64,000 bases of DNA from Ryuthela nishihirai (GCA_038380435.1 JAWZYU010000011.1:79481501-79545500), one strand, 5' to 3'; shown: positions 42,661 through 54,532, numbered from the stretch's first letter. Numbers and translations are program-made. The notes: generated by a model from the sequence alone, not told the origin.

Positions 42661-44915
42661 GGGAAGTCGCCCACTTTTCAACATTACATGGTGATAATAA
42701 TAGATTAGTAGCTGATGGAGCCATAAATGGAATACCTTGCCGTATGATTGTCGACACTGGTGCAAATGTAACTTTACTCAGAACGGATAAAATAAAGAAA
42801 ATAATATCTCACCCAAACTTGAATACTACACAGTCTAAAATAAGCCTACAAACAGCCACTGGAGATCGTGCAAAAGTTCATGGAAAAATAGAACTTAACA
42901 TCCGAGTTGGTAGCTGTCTGGTACACCACCCTGTTTACATCGCTGACATCTACGATGAATGCATATTAGGCCTCGATTTTCTTAAGAAACATGGTTTCAA
43001 CATTAGACCCAGTGATAACCTACTCATCTATGAGACAGAAGAGATTCCTCTGCTTAGCCGGACATCTGATTCTTTATCAAGCGTAACTTCAATATTAGTG
43101 ACGGAAGACACAGAGATCCCAGCACAAAGTGAAGCTATAGTCCATGGACATCGGGCGGAGACTTCTGGGGCCTTCCGATTGGCAGTTACTGATGCCTCTG
43201 GTAAAGGAACTTTGGCTCATAATATCCTGGTTGCAAGGACTTTAGTCAGAATAGATAAAGAACAGATTCCTATCAGAATGATGAACTGTAACAAATCCAA
43301 TAGAATGTTAAAAAAAGATGAAGAATTAGCAATATGTGAAGCTGTTACCTGTGTAACAAGTATAAATAAAATAGAAGTTACTGATTCAAATCAAAATTAT
43401 ACAGACATCCCATCTCATCTTACTGAATTATGGAGAGAAACAAGACGAATATTAACTGAAAACCAAGCTGTTAAGGCCGAGAACCTATTAAAAGAATTTT
43501 CTGACATTTTTTCTGCCACATCAAATGATTATGGCCGTTCTAACCTGACAGAACATAAAATCAACACTGGTGATTCTCCTCCAGTCCATCTGCCGGCAAG
43601 GCTTCCATTGGCAAAAAGAGAGGAGACGGAAAATCTCATAAAGGACATGGAAGCTCAAGGCATTATAGAACCATCACAGAGTCCCTGGACATCACCAGTA
43701 GTTCTTGTCAAGAAAAAGGGTGGATCTACACAATTTTGTGTAGATTATCCCAGATTAAATGACGTAACAAAGAAAGACTCATTTCCTTTACCCAGGATTG
43801 ATGATACACTAGACACTTTATCTGGGTCAGAATGGTTCTCAATATTAGACTTAAAGAGCGGCTATTGGCAAGTTGGTATACGTCCTGAAGACCGTGAGAA
43901 AACAGCTTTCACTACAGGGAATGGACTTCAGTAGTTTAAGGTGATGCCATTTGGACTTTGTAATGCACCTGCTACATTTGAATGACTAATGGAGTCAGTG
44001 CTCAAAGGTCTGTCTGGTTTACTTGGACGACATCATAGTTCTTGGAAGAACTTTTGAAGAACATTTGAGAAATCTTCGTCAAGTATTTGAAAAACTTAAG
44101 GCAGCCAAGTTAAAATTGGGACCGACAAAGTGTAAACTGTTCCAGCAAGAAGTTCATTACCTTGGTCATGTGATCACTACATCAGGGATTAAGACTGATC
44201 CTAGTAAGATAGAAGCTGTAAGAGACTAGCCTCCACACAAGATGTTCATCAACTTCGTAGTTTTATTGGACTTTGCACCTACTATAGAAGATTTGTCAAA
44301 GGTTTCTCCAACATCGCAAGGCCATTACATCGTCTGACAGAAAGGGGCCAGCGGTTTATGTGGACCACTGAATGCGATATAGCCTTTCAACAGCTAAAGA
44401 AAACTCTTTCCACAGCACCAGTGCTAGCATACCCACAAACTGGAAAATAATTCGTAATAGATACTGACGCAAGTAACACAGGAGTTGGTGCTGTACTTTC
44501 ACAAGAACAAGACGGACAAGAGAAAGTTATTGCATACTTTAATAAAACTTTATCCAAACCAGAGCGGAATTATTGTGTAACACGCAAAGAACTGTTAGCA
44601 ATAGTAAAAGCAATAGAACATTTTCATCATTATCTCTATGGCCAGAAATTCCTTATACGTACTGATCATGCTGCACTTAGATGGTTATTAAACTTCAAAA
44701 ACCCTGAAGGACAAATCGCTAGGTGGATACAACGGTTACAAGAATACGATTTCTCCATCGAACATCGAAGTAGTAAAATGCATAAGAATGCAGATGCTCT
44801 TTCCAGGCGCCCATGCTATATGCTAAATGCAGAACTGAAATTTGGAACTAAAGAGATAATGTCCATAAGACAAATAGTATCGACACAAACAAACAGTGAT
44901 ACCCCTAACATCTAG
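42661..44915 (+). pseudogene. pol of gypsy element: protease, RT, RNase H, broken
   Basis: Protease: IVDTGANVTLL with DTG at about 42753, and ILGLDFLKKHG (42966). RT: the frame fused to gag ends at a stop (43932-43934) after LDLKSGYWQVGI. MPFGLCNAPATFE follows, then another stop (43984) and a frameshift before the catalytic YLDD (44021-44032). RNase H: a stop at 44447, then VIDTDASNTGVGAVLSQ (44455), RKELLAIVKAIEHF and TDHAALRWLL (44660), ending ADALSRRP (44790). A stop follows at 44914. Each enzyme core is readable but none is intact. Confidence 0.9.
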
Positions 44916-45129
44916 AATCCAGTTGAAATCAGGAAAGCTCAACTAGATGATGAAGACATAAAACCAATATTAGAATTGATTGAAAAATCTGATGTAAGAC
45001 CTGATTGGGAGCAAATCTCGAGGTACAGTCCAACTACTAAAAGTTACTGGGCACAGTGGGACTCCTTAAAAATGAAAGACAGAGTATTATACACAAGATG
45101 GGAGAATCCCACTGGATGGCTGATCCGTT

Positions 45130-46268
45130 TGCAGATAATCCTTCCTCGCTCCTGAGTGGAACTTGTGATGCAAGATGTACATGATAGTGCCACTGGAGGA
45201 CACTTCGGTGTTAATAAGACATTAGCCAAAGCCAGGGAACGATTTCATTGGTTGAAAAGTAGGGCAGACGTTGAAAGATGGTGTAGGCAATGTGAAGCCT
45301 GTGCAGCAAAGAAAGGCCCTAAGACTAGGAGTCGGGGTAAGCTGCAGACGTATAACGTTGGTGCCCCTTTTGAAAGAATAGCCATTGATGTAATGGGTCC
45401 GTTTCCTAGAACTGATGATGGAAATCGATATTTATTAGTGGTAATGGATTATTTCACAAAGTGGCCTGAGGTATATCCCATCCAAGACCAGGAAGCAACA
45501 ACAGTGGCAGAGATGATAGTTAATAACTTCATTAGTAGGTATGGAGTACCTTTACAACTCCACTCTGATCAAGGACGGAATTTTGAATCCAATGTGTTTA
45601 AAGGCATCTGTCAACTATTAGGCATTCAGAAAACCAGAACAACTCCCTTACACCCTCAGTCGGATGGTATGGTTGAAAGATTCAATAGAACAATTGCTCA
45701 GCATTTAGCTTTATTTGTGAACGACCACCAACGTGACTGGGATTGCCATGTACCACTCCTTTTGCTGGCATATAGGACAGCAGTGCATGAGACAACTGGA
45801 CAGACACCTTCCATGATGCTTTTTGGAAGAGAGTTACGTCTTCCCTGTGACCTTTTATATGGTCGGCCCGAAGCAATGCCTGTGTCCACTCCACAATACA
45901 TACAAGAATTATAACAACGACTAGAAGAAATCCACCACTCCGTTAGACATAACATCGGCATAGCAAGTGACAGAACCAAAACAAGATGTAACAGTAAAAT
46001 AAATGGAACTGTTTTCAATCAAGGAGATCTTGTCTAGCTATACAGTCCACATAGAAAGAAAGGACTATCTCCAAAACTTCAGAAACCTTGGGAAGGTCCA
46101 TATACAATAGTTAACAGGATTAATGACGTGGTATATCGCATTCGTCGACGTCCAGCTACAAAGTGCAAGGTGGTTCACGTGGATCATTTGGCCCCGTTTC
46201 ATCGAAGAACTGAAGAAGCTTTGGAATCCAGAATTGTTCGGGACGAACAAGACCTAGGAAGGGGGCAG
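45130..46268 (+). pseudogene. Integrase of gypsy element with GPY/F module, broken
   Basis: The zinc-binding HHCC region is at about 45177-45305 (GGHFGVNKTLAKARERFHW, then WCRQCEAC). The catalytic core has D in AIDVMGPFPRT (45385), D in HSDQGRNFE (45563) and E in DGMVERFNRTI (45665), so all three DDE acids are present. Stops are at 45912-45914 and 46036-46038. A C-terminal PWEGPYTIVNRI (46085) is the GPY/F module. No chromodomain is visible. Confidence 0.9.
46256..46268 (+). promoter_or_regulatory. Polypurine tract
   Basis: AGGAAGGGGGCAG immediately before the 3' LTR: the expected primer for plus-strand DNA synthesis. Confidence 0.85.
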
Positions 46269-46772
46269 TGTTACGACAGAAGGAATCTGGCATCCGAAGG
46301 CAAAAAGTATCAGCCAATGAATAAGAACTTTGGGAGAATTTGAAGAACAGTGGAGCGTGTAACGATCGTGTGTGTAACGGTCGAGAGTTTGAAAATGAAC
46401 AGTTAGCTGTTCTGAGACACTGCGCGTTAAGTATAAAGAATTATCTTTATGTGATGTGTACGCAGACGGTCGTATGGTTCTGCTAGTGTGAGTTAGCGAA
46501 CTAGCATAGGACGATTTTGTTTGTGTATGAAGATGTTCAAGCGTTACATGGTAATAAAGTAAAAAGGTAACATTTAGTGGAATAGACAGAGCTAATGTTG
46601 TGTGTTCTGCGCAGGAAAGTTGATGACTTGTGTATGGATAATAGTTGATTTGTTTATAAGATACTTCATCCATATTTTCTTTGTAACAATTTACCTTGTA
46701 TTGAATTTGGTTTTAAAATATAGTTTTTAATACTCATGCTCAGTGGCTATCCATTTTTTGTAATCCGCAACA
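46269..46772 (+). repeat. 3' LTR of gypsy element
   Basis: 504 bases. It differs from the 5' LTR by lacking the 40-base duplication and by an extra ~17 bases (CGATCGTGTGTGTAACGG, about 46362-46380). Confidence 0.95.
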
Positions 46773-46939
46773 ATATATATGTACATATAATAGATTTGTT
46801 TTTATTTCCAGTGTTTATTTTTGTTTGATTTTATTTGTTATATAATTTTTTTCTTTTCTGGGTAATTTCTTTCTGGTGACTGTTTCAGTTGCTATTTTAA
46901 GCCTTCTTGTATTAGAGTCAGTTGAATTTTGTCAAGGAA

Positions 46940-47800
46940 AGATTACAGGGTTCCTTCAGTCATGAAAATGTGTGCTTGTTTTACAGATAGAAATATCATC
47001 AGCAAAAATCGACATCTTTATATGCTGTATAGTATATTTTGGTAGATGAGATATTAAGAACTGGATCCTTGACAGGTGTCATTGTTGATGTTCTTTTGTA
47101 AGGTTCAATCCACTTTTTATTCTTTTTCCTGTTTGAAATGCTGTTTTCTATGAATTTTATTATATGATCTGTTAAACCAATTTTATTCATCATAATATTA
47201 AGTCTTTTTGCCATATTGTATCGAAGGTGTGGGATATGTCCAGAACGAACCTTACCAATGGGTTAGTTATATACTCTATGGCAGCCATTTTCAACCCTTT
47301 TCATCTCATGGCACACTGACAAGGGGCTAAAATTATCGAGACACACCATGAGTTTTTTAAGGATAGATTTTATTGTTTAAAAATGAGTATTAAGATTCTG
47401 TTTAAATTTAAAGGATTAAAATTCTAATCATTTGATATTAAAAAAAAATAAATCAGTGGGAATTCTGTGCTTGGCAGACTCCCCCGATGGCCCTACTAAT
47501 ATATAACTCTCCCCCAAACTCCTGCATCACAGCGGTTGAAAATCACTGCTGTAGGGTACAGTTTGGGTGCTGATAACCGTATCTGTGATTCTATCCATGG
47601 CAGTTTTTATTTATTTTTAGAGGGTTGCTTCCTAGTGTGATAGGTCAGTAGAAGGATATTTCTGTAGGGTTTTTTATGGGTTTCAGAATTGGGATTATAC
47701 ATATATGCTTCTTTCCAAATGGTTTTAGCTTCTTCATGTAGTTTTTTAATCATTTGTTTCATGAGTCTGTCTGGTCTTGTAGTTGCTTTCATATTTGTTT
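46940..47800 (-). pseudogene. Jockey/CR1-type LINE reverse transcriptase remnant
   Basis: On the minus strand: KKLHEEAKTIWKEAYMYN and KKPYRNILLLTYHTRK (about 47750-47630), corresponding to the P-I-P-K...YRPISLL block. LDISHTFDTIW (about 47250-47220) is motif A with one key Asp. NKIGLTDHIIKFIENSISNRK (47180-47120) follows, and IFADDISI (about 47010-46985) is the catalytic FADD box. Frames change several times, and a MITE interrupts it at 47282-47548. It is a different LINE lineage from the RTE-like copies. Confidence 0.8.
47282..47548. mobile_element. hAT-like MITE inserted in LINE remnant
   Basis: Ends CAGCCATTTTCAACC and (inverse) CAGTGATTTTCAACC. The 8-base flanks CTCTATGG (47274-47281) and CTGTAGGG (47549-47556) match at 6 of 8 positions, as expected for an aged hAT duplication. 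267 bases, no coding capacity. Contains GGCACACTGACAAGGGG. Confidence 0.75.
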
Positions 47801-47976
47801 GTTTTATTGCTGTTCAAAGTTTTTTTCTCTATGATTCATAGGTTTATTTTTGGGTGTGTGAATTTTCTATATTATCTAGTTTTTCCTTCATTTTTATTTT
47901 TCTTATTGGTCTTTCTCCCCCCCCCCCTGTATTTGTTTATTCTGCTGTTGGGGAGAGATAAGAACTAAAAATTTCT
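47801..47976. other. AT-rich spacer with C run
   Basis: T-rich with an 11-C run at 47917-47927. No gene. Confidence 0.4.
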
Positions 47977-48255
47977 GCAAAATCAGGTACCTGAGAAAAT
48001 AAGTACTTTTACTTAAATTTAATTTTCTTTCTGTCAGGGACATAACCAGGATTTAGTTTAGTTTTTGGGTGTGTGGGAAGGGGTTGAGCTTAGTTTTGGT
48101 GGAAGGTTCCAAAATTTAGTTTCAGGTGGGAAGGGGAAACAAAATTTTTTAAACTAGAAAATAAAACTTTGCAAACTGAGAAAATAAACGTTTTAACTTA
48201 AATTTAATTGTGTTTCTCTCAGAGACATACCTATGGTTTAGTTTAGTTTTCATTG
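47977..48255 (+). repeat. Tandem duplication, ~175 bp spacing
   Basis: GAGAAAATAAGTACTTTTACTTAAATTTAATT...TCAGGGACATAACC...TTTAGTTTAGTTTT (47992-48065) recurs as GAGAAAATAAACG...TCAGAGACATACC... (48178-48250). Confidence 0.7.
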
Positions 48256-49284
48256 GTTGTCAAAATATTTAATGGTGGTGTTTACTCCACCATTAATACT
48301 CGCAGTAGTAAACAACTGACAATAAATAATTTAACTGTCACTTAAAAAGTTAAGAACACATTTTCATTTTTCTGATAACTGGTAGGATACTGGCACAGTA
48401 ATGGGCATCCATGTACTAACTTATAAGACAGTCCTTTAAAATATACAATGAATGTTTACCGTAATTATACTGAGAGGCTACTCTTAGTGTTTTGCAGCAA
48501 GCAGTTGTTTAATGGATAATTTATTTTAAAATCATTAATATATTCAATGCCCCCTAATTAACTATGTAAAAAATATTTACTTTGTTTTAAAAAACAAAAA
48601 TATCATTTTTGAAAGATTAAAATTTCTAACCTAATTCTACTTCCTAAAGAACCTAAATGGAGGTCTCATATTCAAAATTCAGAACCACAGTTGTAGGAAA
48701 AGTCATTGTCTAGCAATTGAACAAGGTTGCTGCAGGTTGTGGAAAATAAACAGCACTAAAGACATCCTCAATTTTTCCATAGAAATCAAAGTCACAAAAA
48801 ATCAGCAGATATCCTGAATATTTACAAATGTTAATAAAAAAAATATGCAAAAATAATACTTTCTGGACAACCAAAAATATGCACAGAAATGCAGGTCACA
48901 TTTTAATTTGAAATTTCTGTCTTGCATGGAACAGCACTTCGCAAAACAAACTGATAATTGTCTGCTTTCAGCTCATTTTGGCGGGAACTGACCGGTTCCT
49001 CCAAATGTTACACTTGCTATCGATGTTTACTTTTAATTTTTTTTGTCTTTTAATCTGTGCTTGCTTCAAGGCATTCAGTTGAAAAAAGATCAAAACCTTC
49101 CCGGTGTCCAGATTCCCTGAAGGGTTGAACAGGAAAAAAAAATTGCTCTCATATTAGCTTAAACTTTTCATTTTGCCCTGAACATCCGCCACACACTCAA
49201 CACTTTCTCTGTGAAACAACACAAGGTAGCAGCGTATTCCATGGGAGAAACGGCGCAACAGGCAACAATATTTCTCCTTCCTCC
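48256..49284. other. AT-rich spacer, nothing recognised
   Basis: No gene found. It ends at the tail of LINE copy D. Confidence 0.4.
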
Positions 49285-50842
49285 ATCATCATCCTCCTCC
49301 TCCTCCTCATGCAGTCATGGGCTACAAGAGGTCCCCAGACTGTGCAGTTTAGTTCTCCAAGCAAGTCTGTCCTGAGCTACATCTGCTGCATCTGGCCACT
49401 GCACACCAATTCTAACAAGGTCCTGTTTGACATTGTCTGCCTACTGCATCCTAGGTCTCCTCCTCTTTCTGAGGCCTTTAGGCACATTGTTCATAACCCT
49501 ATTCGCCAATCTATAATTATCCATACGAGCAAAATGGCCAAACCAAAGGAGTCTCTCTCTGCACAATATGCTGCTTAAAGGTTGCCAACTCCTTTGCCTA
49601 ACCTCATAATTAGTTACAGAGTTGAACCACCTAATGCCCAAGATATTGTGTAAGCACCTGGAATCAAAAGCATCTAGTTTCCTGTTATCTTGTTTACAAA
49701 GTGTCCATGTTTCACTACCATAACTAACCCTAGAAAGAACCAAACAATTACACAGTCTAATTTTAGTCTTTAGGTGTATACACCTATTTCTCCAAAATCT
49801 CCATAGATTCTTAAAAGTTCCAGCAGCAATCCCTATTCGTCTGTTAATCTCATGCCACATATCACCAGTATCTCTTACATAGCTCCCAAGATATTTAAAC
49901 TGTGACACCTGCTCAAGACTGCAACCATTCAGATGAACTGAATCACAACCTGCCTGACCAATTTTTATCACTTTAGTTTTCTCTCTGTTTATAACCAAAC
50001 CTGCTCTACTACCAGTCTCATCAACAGCTGGAATGAAAGAGTTCACCTCATCAACATCATTTGCCAAAAGGGCTAAATCATCAGCATAATCTAAATCAGA
50101 CATTTTGAAATCTCTAGATCATTTAAGGCCAAAATCTTTCCCTTGCAAAGAATTTCACATAATATAATAAATAACCAAACTAAAGAGAAAGGGGGACAAA
50201 ATGCACCCTTGTCGAACACCAAAAACAATGCTAAACAAATTGCTAACCAGCCTTACCAACTCTCACACACGACTCAGTGTTATTATAGAGAACTTTCATT
50301 ATGTTAACCAACTTGTCTGGTATGCCAAGTGATCTCACAATCAACTACAAATTATGATGATCAACATTTTCTGAAATCAACAAAGCTAGCAAAGGTTTCT
50401 GAAACTGGAAACATTTCTCAACAATCTGCCTAAGTGAAAATATCTGATCTACACATCCCCTACCACTTCTGAATCCACATTGCTCATCACACAATTGACT
50501 GTCAACCAGATTCTTAATACTATTAAGCACAATCATGCAAAGAACTTTCCCTGGAACAGAGAGTTTTTTAAAAATAAGGTTAATAATAGCTCTGGTAAAA
50601 TCCTTAGGAACCATGCCTTTATCATAAAAGATATTCAAAATTTCAGTCATCCATGTGGTAACCGAAACATTCCCAGCTTTAAGCATTTCTGTAGTAATTT
50701 CATCTACCCCTGGGGATTTACGTAGTTTAAATTTAGGAACATCCAAAATAACTTCAGATTGTGATATAGGGCGAACATTAAAGCCATCATTGCAAACAAT
50801 GGGAGTAGAACTAACCACATTGTTTAGAATGTCACTGAAATG

Positions 50843-51215
50843 GGGTGGGGATGGCTCAAGACGCCAGTGCACCAGGCTCATAATCTGCAGTTCCCAGGTT
50901 CGAGTACCAGCTGGGGCAGCGTTGAGATTTATCTCTGCAAAAATCCCCACCCTGCCCTCGGTCAGTAGGGAAACCAATGAACTTGTAAAGGTCACCGTCC
51001 ATCAGATGGGACATTAAGCTGGGGTCCTGTGTGTGGGAGAGCCATACACTGTACACATTAAAGAACATATGGATGGCATTGACAGGAGGCTACCATCTGT
51101 CTCCTAACAGAAGTTCCAGTGGGTCCCCTGTCCCAACCTTCTCTGAGTCTTCGGGGTCCATGTGACCTGACCATTTAGCTCATGGTGTGCAAAAAAAGTG
51201 CTGCTCAGAGGTAAA
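50843..51215 (+). mobile_element. SINE1, full length
   Basis: A box region TGGCTCAAGACGCCAG, B box GGTTCGAGTACC (one extra change), body GGGACATTAAGCTGGGG, ACATTAAAGAACATATGG, 3' end GTGCAAAAAAAGTGCTGCTCAGAGG. Confidence 0.92.
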
Positions 51216-51424
51216 ACAATCCATCACCAAAATCTACTCCCATATTCTTTGCCTGCCCTTAAAAGGTTCCATCACCAAAATCTTAAAAGGTTCTTAAAAG
51301 GTTCCATCACCAAAATCTACTCCCATATTCTTTGCCTGCCCTCAGTAACAAAGGAAAGACCTATTGGTATTGAAATGTATGGTGTCCTTCGGATGGGATG
51401 TTAAAACAAGGTTCTTTATGCAGT

Positions 51425-51775
51425 TCAATTGTTTCCCCACTGAGCAGCCCTTTTTTGCACACAATGCATTAAATGGCCAGGTCAAAAGCACCCAAGGGCT
51501 CAGAGAAGGTTACAGGAAGAGGACCCAATGGAACAGCTATTGCAAGACAGATGGTAGCCTTCCATCAAGGCCATACAAAGTGTTCTTTAAGGTGCAAGAG
51601 TATGGCTCTCTGGCACACAGAGTCCCATTCCACAGCCTTTCCAAGAACATCGTAATCTCCTATTGATGGAGGGTAGGGAGTTTTCAGGAAATAAATCTCA
51701 ATGCTGGCCCAGCTGGGACTCAAACCTTGGAACTGCATATTATGAGCCTGGCGCGCTGACTGAATCAACCTTATC
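51425..51775 (-). mobile_element. SINE1, near full length, inverted
   Basis: GCAGCCCTTTTTTGCACACAATGC (3' end) at the left; GGGACTCAAACCTTGG (B box) and GAGCCTGGCGCGCTGACTGAATC (head) at the right. Confidence 0.9.
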
Positions 51776-52198
51776 TATGTCGGGAAACTACCCGTGTAGC
51801 TAAAGATCTCATTAGCTCCAGACAAGACAATGCATTTCTTAGTGGCACTGTCTGAGCCAGGACAGAGTGTAGAAAAAATAATGGGGGAGGGGACCAAAAT
51901 TGGGGATGGGGTTAAAGAAACTGGTTTTCCATTACAGTGAAATATTTTCCTTTCCTTTTAGCTGTTTTTAAAAAAATATTCATAAAAAATGTGCGAAATA
52001 TGCATACATATAATACTCCGTGTTCTCCATTACCCTTACTAGGATTAACGAAAGGGGGAAATCATGGACCTTTCCCTCCTAAACCAGGCTCTGCTATATT
52101 GTAATTGTTAGTCTTCTATCAATCGCAATATGTTATGTATGAAAAGAATCACATGTGGCACCATATGAGTCATTTCAATTTTGACACATTTGTCAATT

Positions 52199-52280
52199 TC
52201 AAGTTTGACAAATGTGACCTGGCCATTTAGCACATGGTGTGCAAAAAAAGTGCTGCTTTGAGGTAAAACACCCCAACCAA
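52199..52280 (+). mobile_element. SINE1 3' end fragment
   Basis: GTGACCTGGCCATTTAGCACATGG, GTGCAAAAAAAGTGCTGC, GAGGTAAAACACCCCAACC. It ends exactly at the right target duplication. Confidence 0.88.
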
Positions 52281-52683
52281 ACATCACTGAAATGCTCAGC
52301 CCACCTAGCCATGACGGAATCCTCACCTTCTACAACCTTATGTTGTTTATCCTTCAATCCTTGTATACCTGTCCTTTTTCTACCACACAAAACATTAACT
52401 ATCTGGTACAGTTCTCTGCTGTTGTGATGTCTAACTGCTTCCTGAGCTTTGTCAGCCAAGCCATCAAGCCAAAGATTCTTATCAGCAGCTAACTGATCCT
52501 TTACACATTTATTAAGCTCTCTGTAATGCTTTGTATTGGGACTAGTATGGTATTGCTTAAGGACATTCCTGCAGTTCTTTTTTCTGAAATAAGCTCAAGA
52601 GCCTTATCACTCAAATAATTCTGCCCCCTCTGCTCCTTTTTTCCTAAAAGAGTACTGTTAATTTCCAAAAAAGCCTGTTTAAA

Positions 52684-52754
52684 ATGGTTTGCTTACTACT
52701 GAAGTGGAGGAAGAATGGGACATTCTTCCTCCACTTCAGTAGTAAGCAAACCAT
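52684..52754. repeat. Perfect 34-base inverted repeat with 3-base loop inside LINE D
   Basis: 52684-52717 and 52721-52754 are exact reverse complements around GGA. The arm is LINE sequence (GCTTACTACTGAAGTGGAGG), present once at this place in the other copies. It is therefore an inverted duplication created inside this copy. Perfect arms indicate recent origin or strong homogenisation. Confidence 0.95.
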
Positions 52755-54199
52755 AACTGTCATTATGACTAAGTAATCTATCATGTTAATCTTTAGCTAT
52801 AACTGGGTCTTTTAGAGCTTCAGAATTAAAGATAATTTTTCAAACTTAGCACAACACTTCTTAAGTTTAAGTTGCAAAACACTTTTAACAAGGTAATGGT
52901 CAGATCAATTTCAGTTCCCATATAGGACCTGGTATTCCTAATAGAACTAGCTATTTGCTGTTAATATATAATCAATCATATACTTATGCAGCCCATCTAA
53001 TTAAACCCATGTATGTATTTCAAACCATTGAGTTTACTTACCTGTAGATGTTGCCCATTGCTGTTGAAGCTACCAATACCAAAAGGTCTTATCACCCTCC
53101 CCAAAGGTCAGAATCAGTACCAACTTTGGCATTGAAGTCATCTAAAACAATGGTAACATCTCCTTTCTTGACAGAATTCAAAATATCCTTAAGTTGTTTG
53201 TAAAACCTATCCTTCTCAACCTCATCGGCATCCTCAGTGGGAGCATAACAGCATATAATTTTCAAATCTTTAATTCGTGTCTGAAATTTTGCTTATTTTT
53301 AAAATTTTATTAAAAATTTAAGTTTATTTTTAAGAATCTGACCTTTCTTTCTCTATCTGGTCCCCTGTAAGTTGAGAATATCTTGTGCGATGACATCAAG
53401 AGAATAATCTCTGTGCAGAGTCCTCACATTCCAACTACCTATGGAGAGAAAAATGGTTAGTGGGATATTTAAAAAAACTACATTTATTGAGAGAGGGAAT
53501 GCCGACAATATCAAACAACCCCCTAATCGCAGGCATGGGGCAAAGACCTGTTCCCCCACCACTAAAGGCTCAAGCCATCTACACTGGAAGACTTCCTCCT
53601 ATGTAGAATTTGGCGATACCCATAGAAGCAAGAGTTCAGGTGCCTGAAATGACCTCTGCTCAGGATTATCCACCAGCTGATAAAACATATTCTGTGAATC
53701 TATTCACTTGGAGCTGTCAACCCAGAAACAAACAGAAAACACAGTGGAAGATTCTCCCTCCACAGAAGTCCACAAGTGCAGCAAATTCAGGATCCATAAT
53801 CAAGCCCAGAGCCTTAATCCAGTCCAATAAGTTTATATGGTCAGGATCCTGTGTGGCTGACCACTACTCAGCAGGATATATTAAAAAAGGAAAGCCATAG
53901 TTGCCCAGATCAGTAGGCCACACTAATCTGTTCACTTCACAATATGTTTACTTAGTCACAATTCCATTCATTTCCACAAGAGAGTATCTCTTTTGAAAGG
54001 TACTAAAGGCTGCACCATACGAAGGCAGGGTCAGACATTAGGTGCTAGGCCTGGCCAGTTCTATGCATCATCACAAAGGATTGGTGCAGAGCTCTCCTTT
54101 CAGCAACTACCTAGCTATCATATAATAAACCTAGTTTCTTTAAAAATCCTACAAATCATTTTCTCTCTGCAGGTACTTGGAATATGAGGATGCTATATA

Positions 54200-54532
54200 A
54201 AAATTATGAAATAATAAGTGGAAAAATTTGGTTTTGCTGTGAGTGGGTTTCGAATCCGTCTCCTGTAAACATGCCAGCTATGCTAAACACTACACCATCA
54301 TCAACTAACTTTCTTTTACAGTCAGTGTGACATATGAACTTTATGGGTTTATTTATTTGATTCACACTGTGAAACCATCTATCCGGGGGAAAGTGGACAA
54401 CTACATTGCCACATAGAAATAGAAATGGAATTTAATATTTGTCACTAAATTTTCTTTCCAGCTTATTATTTCATGAGTTTCATGCTTACAGGACATATCC
54501 TGTGATTCTAGAAAATTCAACATGAAACTGTA
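54200..54532. other. Non-LINE sequence inside copy E
   Basis: AT-rich. Contains GTGGGTTTCGAATCCGTCTCC, a B-box-like phrase next to CTACACCATCATCAACTAAC. This could be a piece of yet another tRNA-derived repeat. No ORF. Confidence 0.4.

Larger units (their letters stand above)
40887..46772 (+). mobile_element. Ty3/gypsy LTR retrotransposon, complete structure, coding-dead
   Basis: Two LTRs (527 and 504 bases, TGTTACGACAGAAGG... to ...CCGCAACA) bracket PBS, gag, protease, RT, RNase H, integrase and a polypurine tract in the Ty3/gypsy order. Flanks are ATATAT on both sides (40881-40886, 46773-46778), compatible with a 4-6 base target duplication in low-complexity DNA. No env-like frame is seen after integrase. 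The LTRs differ by several substitutions and two indels, and the coding region has about eight breaks, so the insertion is not recent. Confidence 0.95.
50843..52283. mobile_element. Composite SINE insertion in LINE D with 11-base target duplication
   Basis: TCACTGAAATG occurs at 50832-50842 and 52284-52294, where the uninterrupted LINE has it once. Inside lie a full SINE1 (50843-51215, plus), a spacer with its own direct repeat (CCATCACCAAAATCTACTCC at 51221 and 51304), an inverted SINE1 (51425-51775), unmatched sequence (51776-52198) and a second SINE1 3' end (52199-52280). Confidence 0.85.
49441..53562 (-). pseudogene. APE endonuclease-reverse transcriptase gene of LINE copy D, broken
   Basis: Minus-strand blocks: GSWNVRTLHRDYSLDV (about 53450-53400), an endonuclease with many frame changes (53290-52560), MARWAEHFSDV before the insertion, then SPGVDEITTEMLKAGN (about 50720-50665) and GFRSGRGCVDQIFSLRQIV (50490). 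YADDLALLANDVDEVN is at 50090. C-terminal ETWTLCKQDNRK runs to GLRKRRRPRMQ at 49441. The last frame (220 residues) is the longest intact RT C-terminal part in the window. Stops, frameshifts, a hairpin duplication (52684-52754) and the SINE complex disable the gene. Confidence 0.88.
49285..54120 (-). mobile_element. RTE-like non-LTR retrotransposon, copy D, with nested insertions
   Basis: Minus-strand copy. The 5' leader lies at 54120-53590 (AGCACCTAATGTCTGACCCTGCC in inverse), the endonuclease between about 53560 and 52560, RT below that. The 3' end is at 49285 with a GAGGAGGAGGATGATGATGG-type tail. A 1.44 kb SINE-derived insertion (50843-52283) splits the RT region. It begins head-to-head with copy E at 54131. 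Confidence 0.92.

Noticed and set aside
44915..46268. env-like gene in the gypsy element
   Set aside because: The space after RNase H is filled by integrase up to the polypurine tract; no signal peptide or membrane segment is seen.
46973..47250. Part of the RTE-like LINE family
   Set aside because: The RT blocks (LDISHTFDTIW, IFADDIS) belong to a Jockey/CR1-type lineage, not to the YADD family seen elsewhere in the window.
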